Below are positions 53,005-64,000 of a DNA stretch of 64,000 nt, piece by piece (within the stretch, counting starts at the first letter, position 1; each line of letters begins with the position of its first letter). The notes under the pieces were generated by a model. The model searched no databases and had not been told where the DNA came from. It was given only the letters and a program-made list of their open reading frames with translations. The DNA lies in the NCBI GenBank assembly GCA_951802425.1, contig OX637801.1:2728001-2792000 (forward strand), written 5' to 3'. Source of the stretch: Clavaria fumosa (taxonomy: Eukaryota; Basidiomycota; Agaricomycetes; Agaricales; Clavariaceae). A program made the position numbers and the translations under genes.

Positions 53005-54580
53005 GGGTGTGAGAGCTGTCACGCGAAGGAGATGGAAAGAGCCCGTGCGGCTTGCAGGTATTTCCGGTGGAAATCGGCAATCGTGTCAGCTGCACCTTTC
53101 AGGTTCGTCTTCAGTTCCCAGGTGTTGTCCTCATGGGGGTAGTCAGTCCACTTTACTAGATACTGTATTTTGCATCCGCGTTTTTGGCTCTTTAAGATTT
53201 CTTCCATGCCATACTGTAGGTGTTCGTCAATGAGTTCTGGCGGCGGTCATTTGTCTGGTTCTTGATTTGGAAATTTTCCTTCTATGTATGGTGTGAGTAA
53301 TACCTGGTTGAACATGGGGTGGATTTTCCAAGTCGCAGGTAGATCCAAACGATATGCTGAGGTTCCCACTTTCTCCAGGACTGCAAAAGGCCCTACTCTT
53401 TTGTCCGCAAGCTTTTCTGAGGGCCGTTCCATGTTTAGGTTTTCCGCATCTAACCAAACCATGTTTCCCTTTTTGTATTCTAGTGTTTTTGTGTTTCTTC
53501 GTTTGTCATAGGCGGTTTTCATATACTGAGCAGCTTTCTCCATGGCTTGTTTCGCTTTTTCTCGTGCTTTTTGTAGTTTTTTTGCAAAGTCAGAAGCTTT
53601 GGGTGCGTATGATGAGGTGGGTATACTGATATTTCCCATTCGTGGGTGGTATCCATAGTTTAAGAAAAAGGGGGAGAACTTTGTAGAGGAATGTTGTCGA
53701 TTATTTGAGGCGAATTCCGCTGTAGCCAGCCAGTCGGACCAGTCATCCTGCATGAAGTCCATGTAGGCTCGTAGGTAAATCTCGATCTCTTGGTTCATTC
53801 TCTCGGTTTGGCCATCTGTTTGAGGGTGGTAAGCAGTGCTTGGGTTACCCTTAATGCTGACAATTTTGTAGAATTCTTCCATGAAATTCGAGATGAACTG
53901 TGAGCCACGGTCGCTAATTACTTTGCAAGGCACTCCATAGCTTCGCAAAACTCGGTCGCGCAGGATTTTGGCAGCCCCTAGGGCGGTAAGCTTTGTGTCA
54001 GTAGCCACCAGTAAGGTCATTTTTGTCATTTTGTCGCAGATTACCAGGATGCAGTCATAAGTCGCGGATTTTGGCAGGGGGCCAATCATGTCCCAGGTGA
54101 TGGTATGCCAGGGTTGGGGCAGAATTGCATGGGGGTGTAAGGGAGCGTGGTATTCCATAAGGTCGGGTTTAGACCACTGGCACTTCTCACATCCCCTTAC
54201 ATAGTCTTCCACATCCTGCTTTATCCCTGGCCACATAAATTGTCGAGAGACACTCTCTAGGGTCTTTTCAGGTCCGGGGTGTCCTCCTAGCGGTGAATCG
54301 TGTAGCTCTACGAGTATTTCATGTACCAAGTGTTGAGGTACCCATACTTTTCCATCATGTTTGTATAGCCTGTCTATGTCCTTTTTGTACGGTACACGAG
54401 TGGGGGGAACTTGGGTTTTGTGTGCTTCCACCAACAATTGGTCAATGGTGGGTCTGGGGATAAGTAGCGTGGCAAGTCGTTGGGTAGGGAAAACCCGTAC
54501 CATTGGTTTTTCATACTTGTCGGTGCCTTCCCAATGGTCCGGTCGTCGGGAGAAAGCTGTCAGGACCCATTCATTTTTCC
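53005..54580 (-). pseudogene. F integrase and chromodomain
   Basis: The long minus-strand frame (53247-54587) holds CEKCQWSKPD, WDMIGPLPKS, SDRGSQFISN and TERMNQEIEI, so the D-D-E residues are kept. It continues to GNMVWLDAENL. The chromodomain lies at 53019-53207 (MEEILKSQKRG, YLVKWTDYPHEDNTWE) after a stop near 53245. This copy gives the uninterrupted version of the text that the foldback element breaks in C. Confidence 0.9.
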
Positions 54581-54913
54581 CAAGCATCTGCCTTCATATT
54601 GGTCTTTCCGGGTTTATATTTCACTTCGAAGTTGAAGCATTGTAACTTGGAATGCCAACGGGTTTGATGGGGGTTCAGCTTCTGGCTTTTCTGGAAGTAT
54701 TGTAAGTTTGTGTGGTCGGTATGGATTTTGAAAGGCTCCTTGGCACCGAGTAAGTAATGTCACCACTCTTCCAGGCCTCGGATTATTGCCAGGAACTCCT
54801 TGTCGTATGTGGCGTAGTTCATTTCGGCTGGGGAAAAGGATTTGGAAATAAAGTCGACAGGGCGCCAAGTGCCATCTGGTTGTTGTTGTGACAGTACTCC
54901 TCCGGTTGCATAG
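54581..54913 (-). pseudogene. F RNase H, up to the E insertion
   Basis: The minus strand reads ATGGVLSQQQPDGTWRPVDF, AEMNYATYDKEFLAIIRGL, HTDHTNLQYFQKSQKL. It is cut at catag (54909-54913) by element E and continues at 61525. Confidence 0.88.
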
Positions 54914-55493
54914 TGTCAGTCCAAGTCCCTCACAGAAGCGAGAAGGGGAAAGAAGCTCGATTTCAACGTGAGGACCTACACTCATTACAAAGGCGTTATA
55001 TATACTGGGGGAAGGGGGCTGTGTAGGGAGTGAGTCATAAGTAAGAGAAACGAGGCTATGCGCTCTGAGTCGCGCGGGATAGGGGAGGCAATAAAGGGAA
55101 AAGGGGATGCCGAATAAGGAAGGTAGCGGCGAGGTACGAATGTGGGGAGGACGACAGAGGGAATGCTTGGCGCGGTCTTGGCTGCCCGAGGGGAGACCTC
55201 AATTAAGCCTGTTTAGGTTAGATTGGTTGATGGGGGACGTCAGAGGCATTTTTGCTGATCCGCCTCCATCACGAATTGCAAAGTGTGGGAAATCGCAAGG
55301 AACGTGGGTGGGGGCACGTGATGGGTGCTGGTCGCGGGTCTATAAGCGCCAGGGGAGTCGCGAGTGTGGGGTTGAGGTCGCGGGCGGGCGCTTAAGGTCG
55401 CGAATGGTCACGTGATCCCATACTCGGTCCTCGTAACTAGATCCTAGCGCGTTGCGGACTTAGTGACAGCGGCTTACATAATGGATCCTGACA
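54914..55493 (-). mobile_element. E 3' LTR
   Basis: Minus strand TGTCAGGATCC to GGACTGACA, preceded by the polypurine tract GGAGGGGGCCA (55494-55504). A TATATATA box is at about 54997-55004. Confidence 0.94.
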
Positions 55494-55504
55494 TGGCCCC
55501 CTCC

Positions 55505-57121
55505 TCAAGGCTGGGCGTCTCGACCGGCCAATCGCGCCTTGTCCGGGTGTTTGAGGAAGAAGTCGCGGAGGAGAGTTGCGGTGTTGGTAAGGTTCTGGCG
55601 GGGTTCCCAAGTATTCTCTTCGATGGGGTAGTCTTGCCACTTTACCAGATACCTCACTCCTCGTCCTACTTTCTTCACATCCAGGATCTCTTCGACCTCA
55701 TACTCCAAATGGTCATCGTCAATGGTCGGGGGGGGCGGAGGTGGTCGGGCTTGAGAAGCGAAAGAAGGAGGGATGAACGGGGTGAGGAGCAACTCATTAA
55801 ATACATCATGGATTCGCCAGGCCGGGGGCAGTTTGAGGCGATATCCAGCTGGCCCCACCTTCTCTATGATAGCGAAGGGTCCAGCGCGTTTGTTGTCGAG
55901 TTTCTTGTTTGGGCGGTCCATTTTCAAGTTTCGCGTGTCGAGCCAAACTAAGTCTCCCTTCCCATACTCGCGGCTAGGTCGCTTTCCGCTGTCGTAGCTT
56001 TTCTTCATTGCTAGCGCGGCTTTCTCCATGGCCTCTTTGGCAGCGCGTCGCGACTCTTCCAACTTCGCCATCCACTCATCCGCAGCTGGGTTCACTTCTG
56101 TCTGTGGGTGTATACCTCCATTCCAGGGGTGTCGGCCATAGTCCAAGAAGAAGGGCGTATAGCCTGTTGCGGAGTGTTCCCGGTTATTCAACGCAAACTC
56201 CGCTGTGCTCAACCACTCTGCCCAGTCATCCTGGAGGTGGTCAACATATCCTCGCAGGTAGGTCTCGATCTCCTGATTTACTCGCTCTGTTTGTCCGTCG
56301 GTTTGGGGGTGAAAGGCGGTACTCGGGTTAGCCTTTATCCCAATCATCCGGTAGAATTCCTTCATGAATCAAGAGACGAATTGTGGGCCACGGTCACTGA
56401 CAACTTTCTGGGGGATTCCGTGGTTCCGGAATACTCGGTTGCGGAGGATCCTCGCAGCTCCCAGGCTCGTCAAGTCGAAACCGATCGCTTCAATGAGAGT
56501 GCGCTTGGTGAATTTGTCGACAATTACAAGGATGGAGTCAAACCCGCGGGACTGTGGTAACGGTCCTACTATGTCCCAGCTGATCGCCCACCATGGGCCG
56601 TTTGGGACTGGGTGTGGGTACAGGGGTGCGGCGCGTTTGGTTCGATCGGGCTTGGTTCTCTGACAACCTTCGCACCCGGATACGTACTTCTCCACATCCT
56701 TCACCATCTCGGGCCACCAGTAGGCCTTGACCATTGCGGCTTTCATTTTCTTTTTTCCGGGGTGTCCTGCGGTGGGGAGGTCATGTTCGTAGTTGAGCAC
56801 CACCTCGCGAACGCTTGCGGGTATCCACACAGTGTTGTTTCTCCACCAAAGCCCTAGGCGGTCTCGCATCCAACTGTCATCAATCTCCATGGGCTTCGTG
56901 ACATATTCCGTGCTCTTTTTCTGGAGGAGCGTCTCCATTTCCAAGGTAAAGCTAGTGCATACGTCCATGTCGGCGGGTAGCATCTGGATGGGGGCATCTT
57001 CCTCGGCAGCGTCTCCGTAGTCTGGCCTTCGCGAGAGGGTATCGGCTTTGGTGTTGCTTTTGCCCGTGCGATACTTGATCTCGAAGTCGAAACTTTGGAG
57101 TTCTCCGTACCAGCGTACCTG
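55505..57121 (-). pseudogene. E integrase and chromodomain
   Basis: The minus strand carries TGKSNTKADTLSRRPD, the finger HDLPTAGHPG with CEGCQRTK, the core WDIVGPL, SDRGPQFVS and TERVNQEIE, then GDLVWLDTRNLKMDRP and the chromodomain (LEYEVEEILDVKK, YLVKWQDYPIEENTWEP), ending RDAQP. Catalytic residues are intact. TGA at about 56366 splits FVS from FMKEF, and Arg (CGA) is expected there. Confidence 0.92.
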
Positions 57122-59053
57122 TCATGACTTCAGTTTTTGGGGCTTTCTGAAGTATTGCAGGTTGGCGTGGTCCGTCCAAATCTCGAAGGTCTCATCCACT
57201 CCCACTAGATACGCTCTCCACTCTCTTAGAGCCCTGATGACCGCGAGGAGTTCTTTATCGTAGACATCATAATTTTTCTCGGCGGCTGTGAGGGCCTCGG
57301 AGATGTAGTCGACCGGTCTCCAGGTTCCATCAGGCTGCTGCTGTGAAAGAACACCACCCGTCGCGAGGTTACTCGCGTCCATTTCTACCTTCCACCTGCC
57401 CGAGTCCTGGGGTAGGGCGAGGACCAGGGCTGAGACAAGTGCTCCTTTCACATCCAGGAAAGCCGCGACCTGTTCGCTCTGCCAACACCAAGGGACATTG
57501 CCGGTGAGCTTAAACAGGGGTTTGGCTCGCGTGGACAAGTTGGGGATGAATCTCCGCAAGTGGTTGACCATTCCGAGGAAGCGTTGGAGTTCTTTGACGT
57601 TTCGGGGCACTGGCCAGTTTCGGATAGCTTCTGCCTTGGCCGGGTCATGCTCGAGGCGATTGTGCGAGAGCCTGAGCCCAAGGTAGAACACCTCAGCCTT
57701 CTCGAACTCACATTTGCTTAGCCGGAGGCACAGCCCATTCTCGCGGAATCTTTGCAGGACTCGGTCCATCCAGTGACGGTGGGTCGCGAGGTCATCCGCG
57801 AAGATGATGACGTCATCGATGTACGCGAGGACGTGTCCGCCGGCAACCTCCTCTCTCAGAATGTGGTTCATGAATCTCTGGAAGGTCGCGGGGGCATTCT
57901 GGAGTCCGAACCACATTACCGTAGGTTCGAACAACCCTCGCGATGTTAAGAATGCGCATCTCTCCTGGTGCCCCTCCCACAACCTCATAGACGGAAATCC
58001 TCCCTTCGCATCGATCTTGGAAAAGATCCTGGCTCCACGCAGCTTGTCTACACAGTCGCGGATGCATGGTAGTGGGAACTTATCTTTGATCAGATATGAA
58101 TTGAGGCGCGAATAATCAATGATTGGTCGGAGCTTGTCCTTTTCTCGCTTGAAAAAGAATGGACTGGCATAGGGCGATTTGGAAGGTCTTATTCTCCCTG
58201 ATGTGAGCTGCTCGTCGATCCACCTGTTCATCTCAATTGTCTCTTCTTTCGTCAGCGAGTATAGTTTGGAGGACAAGTGGCCCGGGTCCTCGCGGAACTC
58301 AATCTTAATGTCAAAATCGGGTCGCGGTTTAGGCAACTCGTCCCACTTGGCTTCACTAAAGACCGTTGGGTATAGCGACGGCCAGTCAGGCATGTCTCCG
58401 GTGTCTGAAAAGCGGATATCCATGGTTGTTCGCAATGCATTGTCCCAATCACTGCTCTTTGGATAGGCCCAGGGACTCGCGAGGTGCGGGTCGAAGTGGC
58501 AACTTGCAGGGCAGCGTTTGAAGGAGACCTTCCCCAGTGGCCAATCGATCTCAGGGTTATGTTTGGATAGCCAGTCGTGTCCCAGGATGATTTTGTGTGA
58601 CTTGGCTGTTCCGAGCAAGAAGTGTATTCGCTCTTGGTGGTCCCCTATGGTCAACAGGAGGTCGATGCCATAGCGAATAGGCCCGCTTTTGTTTGCCGAT
58701 CCATCCACATTGTATACCTTGATCGGGTTCTGCAGCGGCACAGGTTCCAGTCCGAGCTCCCTGCACCAGGCTAGGTCCATGAAGCAGTTAGTACATCCCG
58801 AATCGATCAGGACTTTAACGCCTCCCCATTCAGCCGTGGTTAGAGTCTCAAAGTGCGCCGGTAGGGTCAACTCTCTCTTTCGCCTCTTTGGTTTCTCCTC
58901 CGTGACCTTTGTTGTTCTGTTGTCCTCAAGTTCATTCGCGCTCCGGGCGTGTCTCCGTTGCAAGATTGTATATTTGGGTATACTTGCTACGGGTACAGGG
59001 GCGGGGGCGGGAACGAGACTTGTACTGTTACAGAGACGCCAGTTCGGACTCAC
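57122..59053 (-). pseudogene. E protease, RT and RNase H
   Basis: A single frame of about 643 residues: protease KVLIDSGCTNCFMDL and IILGHDWLSKHNPEIDW; RT SPYASPFFFKREKDKLRP, VMWFGLQNAPATFQRFM and AYIDDVIIFADD (catalytic pair intact); RNase H VEMDASNLATGGVL and IWTDHANLQYF. It ends at a TGA after KLKS, again a likely CGA. The ATG overlaps the end of gag by 4 bp. All catalytic residues are present. Confidence 0.93.
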
Positions 59054-60120
59054 TGCGTCTCTCCTCCAAAACCCTGCTCCTGGGTGGGAGCCGGCGGGAG
59101 CTGTTGTTGGTGTTGCTGGGCCTGTGGGGCACCAGCCATCTGCCTCTCTCTCTCGTAGATCGCGAGCCTGTCGCGAAGTAGCGCGAGTTCATTCTCGTAT
59201 TCTTCCACTTCTACTGGGCCAGGGACCATCGCGCGTACCTGCGGCCTCGGGACATAGGGTCGCGAGTCCGGGAGGTGGCAGTTGCGGGCGATGTGTCCTA
59301 CCTGGCCACAGCAAAAGCATCGACGCTCGGCTGCAGGAGCTCGCGTCTGGTCTACGATCATCCGGTCACCGGCACCAGCGGGACGGGGCATGATCTGTGG
59401 AACAGGAGCGCGTTGCTGCTGTTGCGGAGCGGAGGGGAAGCGAGGCGCGGGTCGCGGGGGGTTCGGGTTCGGATAGTGCGGGGGTGTTGGCAGCGGTCGC
59501 GACTGTTGGAACTGAGGCGGGGCCGGGCGGCTGGCGTTCTGCTCGCGGATGATCGCGTCAAGCCGTCGTTGCTGAGCGTCCAGGGTCTCGACCAGATGTT
59601 TCCACTGGGCATAGGTAACTGGCATGGGGTTGACGTTGTAGACCCACATGGTCAACCTCCGGTTGAGATTCGTCTCCAGCCAGTGGATGAGCACGTCAGA
59701 GTCGTCGACCAGGTCCAGTTCTGCCTTGCGCATCAGCGTTTCGAAAAGAGCGAAGAACTCCGCGGCTTCCAGTGCTCCCTGTTTCAGCTTCGCTATGTCG
59801 TTCAGGGCGGTCGCGGTAATGTTTGGGTCGTCGAAGGCTCTCCGCAGATCCACAACGAAATCTTCCCAAGTTCCTGCCACTCCAGCATTCAGGATCTCGT
59901 CACCTCGCATGTTCGCCCATTCCGCTGCGAACCCTTCTCCTGTAATCTTACTCAGCGCAAATAGGATCTTGTTCAGGTCACTGGCATAGAGCCCCTGGTT
60001 TCCCAGGAACTGTAGTTGGAGGGACCTGAGGAAGGTCCGGAAGTTCTTCTTGTTTCCATCAAAAGAAGGAACGGCTAGGTCCAGCCTCGGCATTGGGGCT
60101 GCGGGGACGGCGTCCGCCAT
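59050..60120 (-). CDS. E gag
   Basis: The minus-strand ATG at 60120 (MADAVPAAPMPRLDLAVPSF) starts an intact 356-residue gag: capsid-like region with FRTFLRSLQLQFLGN and FAAEWANMRGDE, a Pro/Gln-rich linker, CCHC knuckle CFCCGQVGHIARNC, and a Gln-rich end. This ATG is the first in any frame after the LTR, about 0.82 kb into the internal region, which supports the start. It overlaps the upstream ORF by 62 bp. Confidence 0.93.
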   Translation of the reverse strand: MADAVPAAPMPRLDLAVPSFDGNKKNFRTFLRSLQLQFLGNQGLYASDLNKILFALSKITGEGFAAEWANMRGDEILNAGVAGTWEDFVVDLRRAFDDPNITATALNDIAKLKQGALEAAEFFALFETLMRKAELDLVDDSDVLIHWLETNLNRRLTMWVYNVNPMPVTYAQWKHLVETLDAQQRRLDAIIREQNASRPAPPQFQQSRPLPTPPHYPNPNPPRPAPRFPSAPQQQQRAPVPQIMPRPAGAGDRMIVDQTRAPAAERRCFCCGQVGHIARNCHLPDSRPYVPRPQVRAMVPGPVEVEEYENELALLRDRLAIYERERQMAGAPQAQQHQQQLPPAPTQEQGFGGETQ

Positions 60121-60944
60121 TTCGGGTGCGGGCGAGGGCGGCGGCGAGGGTTCTGGCGGCGATGGATTCGCGGGTTGGGGTCGCGGTTCCGGCTCTGGAG
60201 TCGCAGGTGATTGTGGTGGTGGTGGTGGCGACGGTGCTTGCCGGGCTAGGTGCTCGTCTAAACTCGCGAAGTCTACGGGGGGTTCGGTATGAACTGGTGG
60301 TGCTGGGGGGGATGGGGTTGATAGGACGGGGGATGAAAGCGAGGGGTCGGTATTCGTGGACGATGAACTGTTCGACTCTGAGGAGGGTAAGCTCTGTCTG
60401 GATCTCCACGGAAATGTACGCGGGTTCGTTCGTCGACTCGTCGTTGTCGCTGTTTACGTAGTCCTCGAGGTTAACGTCGATGGTGCTGTGTGCGGGCGAT
60501 CTCGTGCCTGAGGTCGCGGAGTCTGGTAATGCAATCGCTAGGGCTTCTCTCAATCTCTGCTCTCGTCTGCTCTGTTCTTGTGCGTATAGCCTTCCGAAAT
60601 AAGGCGCGAGTCTTCTTTCCTCCTCAATAATCCACAACTCGAAAGGGCGTAGCTCTCGCGGTCTTAGTACCGCAGTTTCCGTCTCCGAGACGTCGGATTC
60701 CGTAGGTGTGTCTGGGTAGAATTCAGTTCGTACGCGGGTGTCAAAGTACCTCGCCCAATATTCGTCTTCTCCAAAGTCCAGGACCGTGGTGAGCCACTCG
60801 TCCGTTATGTCCTCGTTATGCGTCGGGTATGCCAGGGTGATTCTCTCGTCGTTCTGTTGCACACGACGGGCAGGGGGTAAAGAGAAAGCTAGGCCGACTG
60901 GGGGTTGACAGGGTCGAGGTAGCAAGGGGTGGACGTTGAAATTG
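60059..60944 (-). CDS. AUG-free pre-gag ORF of E
   Basis: The frame is open from inside the LTR to a stop at 60059-60061, about 289 codons from 60925, and contains no Met. No ATG exists in any frame between the LTR and the gag start (60121-60944). Conserved landmarks shared with element C are FGEDEYWARYF and YISVEIQTEL. The C-terminus is Arg/Ser/Thr-rich (RTRNGGRRPRSPNAEAGPS). Initiation must be non-AUG, or the frame is joined by splicing. The function is unknown. Confidence 0.6.
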
Positions 60945-61524
60945 TGTCAGTCCAAGTCCCTCACAGAAGCGAGAAGGGGAAAGAAGCTCGATTTCAACAT
61001 GAGGACCTACACTCATTACAAAGGCGTTATATATACTGGGGGAAGGGGGCTGTGTAGGGAGTGAGTCATAAGTAAGAGAAACGAGGCTACGCGCTCTGAG
61101 TCGCGCAGGATAGGGGAGGCAATAAAGGGAAAAGGGGATGCCGAATAAGGAAGGTAGCGGCGAGGTACGAATGTGGGGAGGACGACAGAGGGAATGCTTG
61201 GCGCGGTCTTGGCTGCCCGAGGGGAGACCTCAATTAAGCCTGTTTAGGTTAGATTGGTTGATGGGGGACGTCAGAGGCATTTTTGCTGATCCGCCTCCAT
61301 CACGAATTGCAAAGTGTGGGAAATCGCAAGGAACGTGGGTGGGGGCACGTGATGGGTGCTGGTCGCGGGTCTATAAGCGCCAGGGGAGTCGCGAGTGTGG
61401 GGTTGAGGTCGCGGGCGGGCGCTTAAGGTCACGAATGGTCACGTGATCCCATACTCGGTCCTCGTAACTAGATCCTAGCGCGTTGCGGACTTAGTGACGG
61501 CGGCTTACGTAATGGATCCTGACA
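60945..61524 (-). mobile_element. E 5' LTR
   Basis: Same 580-bp sequence as 54914-55493 with six CpG transitions. A TATATATA box at about 61028-61035 is oriented to drive the minus-strand element. Confidence 0.94.
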
Positions 61525-62644
61525 CATAGTTGCTCGCATCCACTTCCATCTTCCATTTGCCTTCATCTTGTGGGATTGCCAGCACCACATCACTTTGGAG
61601 TATGTTGATTAGGCATCTCCAGGCGCGTTCTTGTCGGTCTGCCCAAATGTACGGTGTATCATCACTCAATAGTTCATAGAGTGGCTTGGCAATAGTAGCA
61701 AATCCTCGTATGAATCTTCGGAAGTAGTTTAACAGCCCGATTCCCTTTTGAAGAGCATGTTTGTTCTTCGGCACAGGCCAGTTGGCTATTCCCCTGCACT
61801 TCTTAGGGGAATGTTGAATGTTGCCTTTTGAAATTAACAGCCCCAGAAACATAACTTCCGATTGCTCCAGCTTACACTTTGTTTCTCGGACACAAAGATC
61901 GTTTTCTTGTAGCACCTTGAACACCTCGTGTAGTAAGTGTTGGTGTTCTTCGATTGTTTTCATCACGATAAGGATATCGTCGATGTACACAAACACTTTT
62001 CCAGTGCTTATTAGTGTCCACAAGATGTAGTTCATCCTTCGTTGGAAGACCGAGGGTGCATTCATTAAACCGAATTGCATGACCGTCGGGCGTACCGTTC
62101 TGTATTTCGTGATGATTGCGGCTAGCCTTTGTGCCAATTTGTCCATGGCGATGTTCCAATAACCCCATTCCACATCAAGGCTGGTGAACACTTTGGCATC
62201 CTTCAGACTCGCCATGGTTTCATCAATCCTGGGTAGAGGGTAGATATCCTTCACACAGAATGAATTGAGGCGTTTATAATCGATGATAGGGCGTAATTTG
62301 TCGCCTTCGTCTTTGAAGAAAATAGGGCTAACGTAGTCCGATTCTCCCCATGTGAGTCGGCCATTGTCTAGGTTCTCTTTAAGCCAAGCTTTTAAAGCTT
62401 CATCTTCTCTTGCAGTAAGCAGGTATACTTTAGAGCATAGGAAACCTGGGTCATTCTTGAATTTGATTTCGTAGTCGATACCTGGTAGAGACTTGGGTAC
62501 TTTCTGCGAAGCCTTGCCCGCAAATACCTGGGGGTACAGGGCTTTCCAGTTGGGTGTGTCCATTATGTCATGGGTGTTCCGAAAACCATAACCATAATGC
62601 ACAATGTGGCAGTCCTTCTTTTTACACCAGTCGAAGTGGACATA
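61525..62644 (-). pseudogene. F reverse transcriptase
   Basis: The minus strand reads WCKKKDCHIVHYGYGFRNTHD, LRPIIDYKRLN, VMQFGLMNAPSVFQRRMNYI, the catalytic VYIDDILI (pair intact) and LLNYFRRFIRGFATIAKPL. It joins the RNase H at 54913 once E is removed. It is cut at its upstream side by the Tc1-type element at the TA at 62643-62644, so protease and gag of F are outside the window. Confidence 0.9.
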
Positions 62645-64000
62645 CAGTGACCCAAAAAGCTGTTGCAATGTTTTGGCACTTTGAACTAAATGAGGTGTAG
62701 CACATGCAATAAATTTGTTAAACTTATGGAAATATTGGACATGGTAGCCCTTCCTCTTGGCTATCTAATGGTATTTTTTTCATATCTTTATCTTCCTTAT
62801 TTAGTAAGATATCACATGATCCTTCTTGGAGACTCATTGCAACAGTTTTTTGGCTGACTGTTATGAGGGTATAAACCAATCAACAAAATCACATGATCAT
62901 CCACCCTCCTACATATATACCAGGCCTCTCTGGGCATGAAATACCCCTAACATCCAAGATGCGCTCCTTGTCCCCTGCTACCTCTAAACACATCCTCTCT
63001 CTCCTGGATGCAGGCCACTTTGCTCATCACATCTCTGCTGTCACTGGTGTCCACACCAGCACTATCTCTAGGCTTCGCTCTAAGCATCACTCTCACCTTG
63101 CCAAAGCCATTGGAGGTCATCTGCCAAGCTTACTCCCACTTATGTTCACCATGCTATTTGACTTCTAACCTCTGGGAAGGCAGACACTGCTGTCCAGGTA
63201 GGCAAAGTACTCTCTCCCATTTCCAATCAGGCCCTCACTATTGTCCAGGTAACCAGAGCCCTCTCTGACATTTCCAACCAGTCCCTCTGTGCTGAGACAG
63301 TCCACCTACACCTCAAAAAGGCTGGACTGAAGTCTGCAGTGAGGCAGCAAAAGCCCCTCCTCTCAAAGCATCATTGTAGAGAGAGGTTGGACTTTGCAAT
63401 TGCTCACAAGGACTGGACTGTGGAGGACTGGAAGAGAGTGGTATGGTCAGATGAGACCAAGATTAATCACTTGGGCTCAGATGGCAGTTGGGTGTGGAAG
63501 AAGGCTGGAGAAGGTCCTTGTCAGAGGACTGTGAGTGGGACTGTGAAGTTTGGGGGGGGATCTCTGATGATATGGGGATGTATGATGTGGAGTGGAGTTG
63601 GATATGCATGCAAGATTGATGGAAGGATGGATGGGGACCTTTATGTCAAGATTTTGGAGGATGAGCTGCAGTCAGGCATCAGGCATTTTAAGAAGAAGCC
63701 AGTTGATATTATTTTCCAGCAGGATAATGACCCCAAGCATAAGTGCAAGAAGGCCAAGGCCTGGTTCCAGGAGAATGGGATGGAGGTCCTGACATGGCCA
63801 GCACAGTCTCCTGACCTCAACCCTATTGAACACCTATGGGCACACCTGAAAAGGAGGCTGCAGGGGTATGAAACAGCACCAAAAGGGATATTGGAATTGT
63901 GGGAGAGGGTCCAGGTGGAGTGGGAGAAGATAGAATCTTCAGTGTACCAGGAATTGGTAGAAAGCATGCCTAGGAGGGTTGAAGCAGTGTTGAAGGCCAA
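62645..64000 (+). mobile_element. Tc1/mariner-type element, truncated by the window
   Basis: The left terminus CAGTGACCCAAAAAGCTG follows a TA dinucleotide (62643-62644), the usual Tc1 target. About 300 bp of untranslated sequence precede the transposase ATG. The right inverted repeat lies beyond the window. Confidence 0.85.
62959..64000 (+). pseudogene. Tc1-type transposase, frameshifted, incomplete
   Basis: The ATG at 62959 starts an N-terminal helix-turn-helix (ILSLLDAGHFAHHISAVTGV, TISRLRSKH). A frameshift near 63120 and a TGA near 63167 follow. The downstream frame has LHLKKAGLKSAVRQQKPLLS, the catalytic VVWSDETKIN, FQQDNDPKHKCKKAKAW and PDLNPIEHLWAHLK. This is the DD34E-type triad with the typical DPKH. 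A local repeat (VQVGKVLSPISNQAL, VQVTRALSDISNQSL) suggests a small tandem duplication. The frame is open to the window end. Confidence 0.9.

Larger units (their letters stand above)
54914..61524 (-). mobile_element. Full-length chromovirus E inserted in F
   Basis: The 580-bp LTRs at 54914-55493 and 60945-61524 differ at only six positions, all CpG transitions, so this is the youngest LTR element in the window. Perfect TSDs catag are at 54909-54913 and 61525-61529. The order on the minus strand is AUG-free leader ORF, gag, one long pol with chromodomain. The only pol breaks I see are two TGA codons at Arg positions. Confidence 0.96.

Overview
The window looks like a transposon graveyard from a filamentous basidiomycete, most likely an Agaricomycete. 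The reasons are chromodomain-bearing Ty3/gypsy elements, roughly 50-nt GT-AG introns, fungal Zn2Cys6-type cysteine spacing, hAT-like MITEs and a Tc1-type transposase. The species cannot be named from the sequence, and I found no convincing single-copy host gene, tRNA or rRNA. Nearly everything is LTR retrotransposon sequence inserted into other LTR retrotransposons, and the insertion order can be read from target-site duplications (TSDs).

Region by region. (1) 1-3390: the chromodomain tail of one gypsy element, then two 725-bp LTRs of a second family (LTR-D) in opposite orientation around a frameshifted Zn2Cys6-like gene. (2) 3420-8667: a hAT-like MITE, a 107-bp AT-rich tandem array, a decayed minus-strand chromovirus (B), and a fragment of another repeated sequence (X). 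(3) 8668-35744: a plus-strand gypsy element (A), truncated at its 5' end. It is interrupted by a solo LTR-D (itself carrying a MITE) and by the minus-strand element G2 (11862-32506). The 3' LTR of G2 was split twice by its own family: by solo LTR a and by full-length G1 (13104-22939). The 3' part of A holds an antisense zinc-cluster gene (with another MITE in it), a polypurine tract and a 754-bp LTR. (4) 35745-38125 and 49430-51905: poorly recognised sequence X, split by full-length chromovirus C (38126-49429, TSD CAGAG). C contains a 4.25-kb foldback element, which in turn contains a hAT-like MITE. (5) 51.9-64.0 kb: minus-strand chromovirus F, a relative of C, split by full-length chromovirus E (54914-61524, TSD CATAG) and by a Tc1-type element that runs off the window.

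The main biological signals are these. First, gypsy elements G1, G2 and A, and probably D, carry an extra gene between pol and the 3' LTR, on the strand opposite to pol. It encodes a (CX2CX6C)2 zinc cluster plus charged, coiled-coil-like sequence. In G1, G2 and A it still has spliceosomal introns, as expected for a gene antisense to the genomic RNA. In G1 and G2 its promoter side has a CCG-N4-CGG palindrome, and the element LTRs carry clusters of CGG-containing motifs. Second, elements C and E have 0.66-0.82 kb leaders with no ATG in any frame that nevertheless stay open as a long ORF ending at or overlapping gag. Third, C and F share a conserved, non-env ORF after pol. Fourth, the copies are decaying mainly by CpG transitions: 15 of 16 LTR differences in C and E, recurrent CGA-to-TGA stops, and YxDD to YxDN in two reverse transcriptases.
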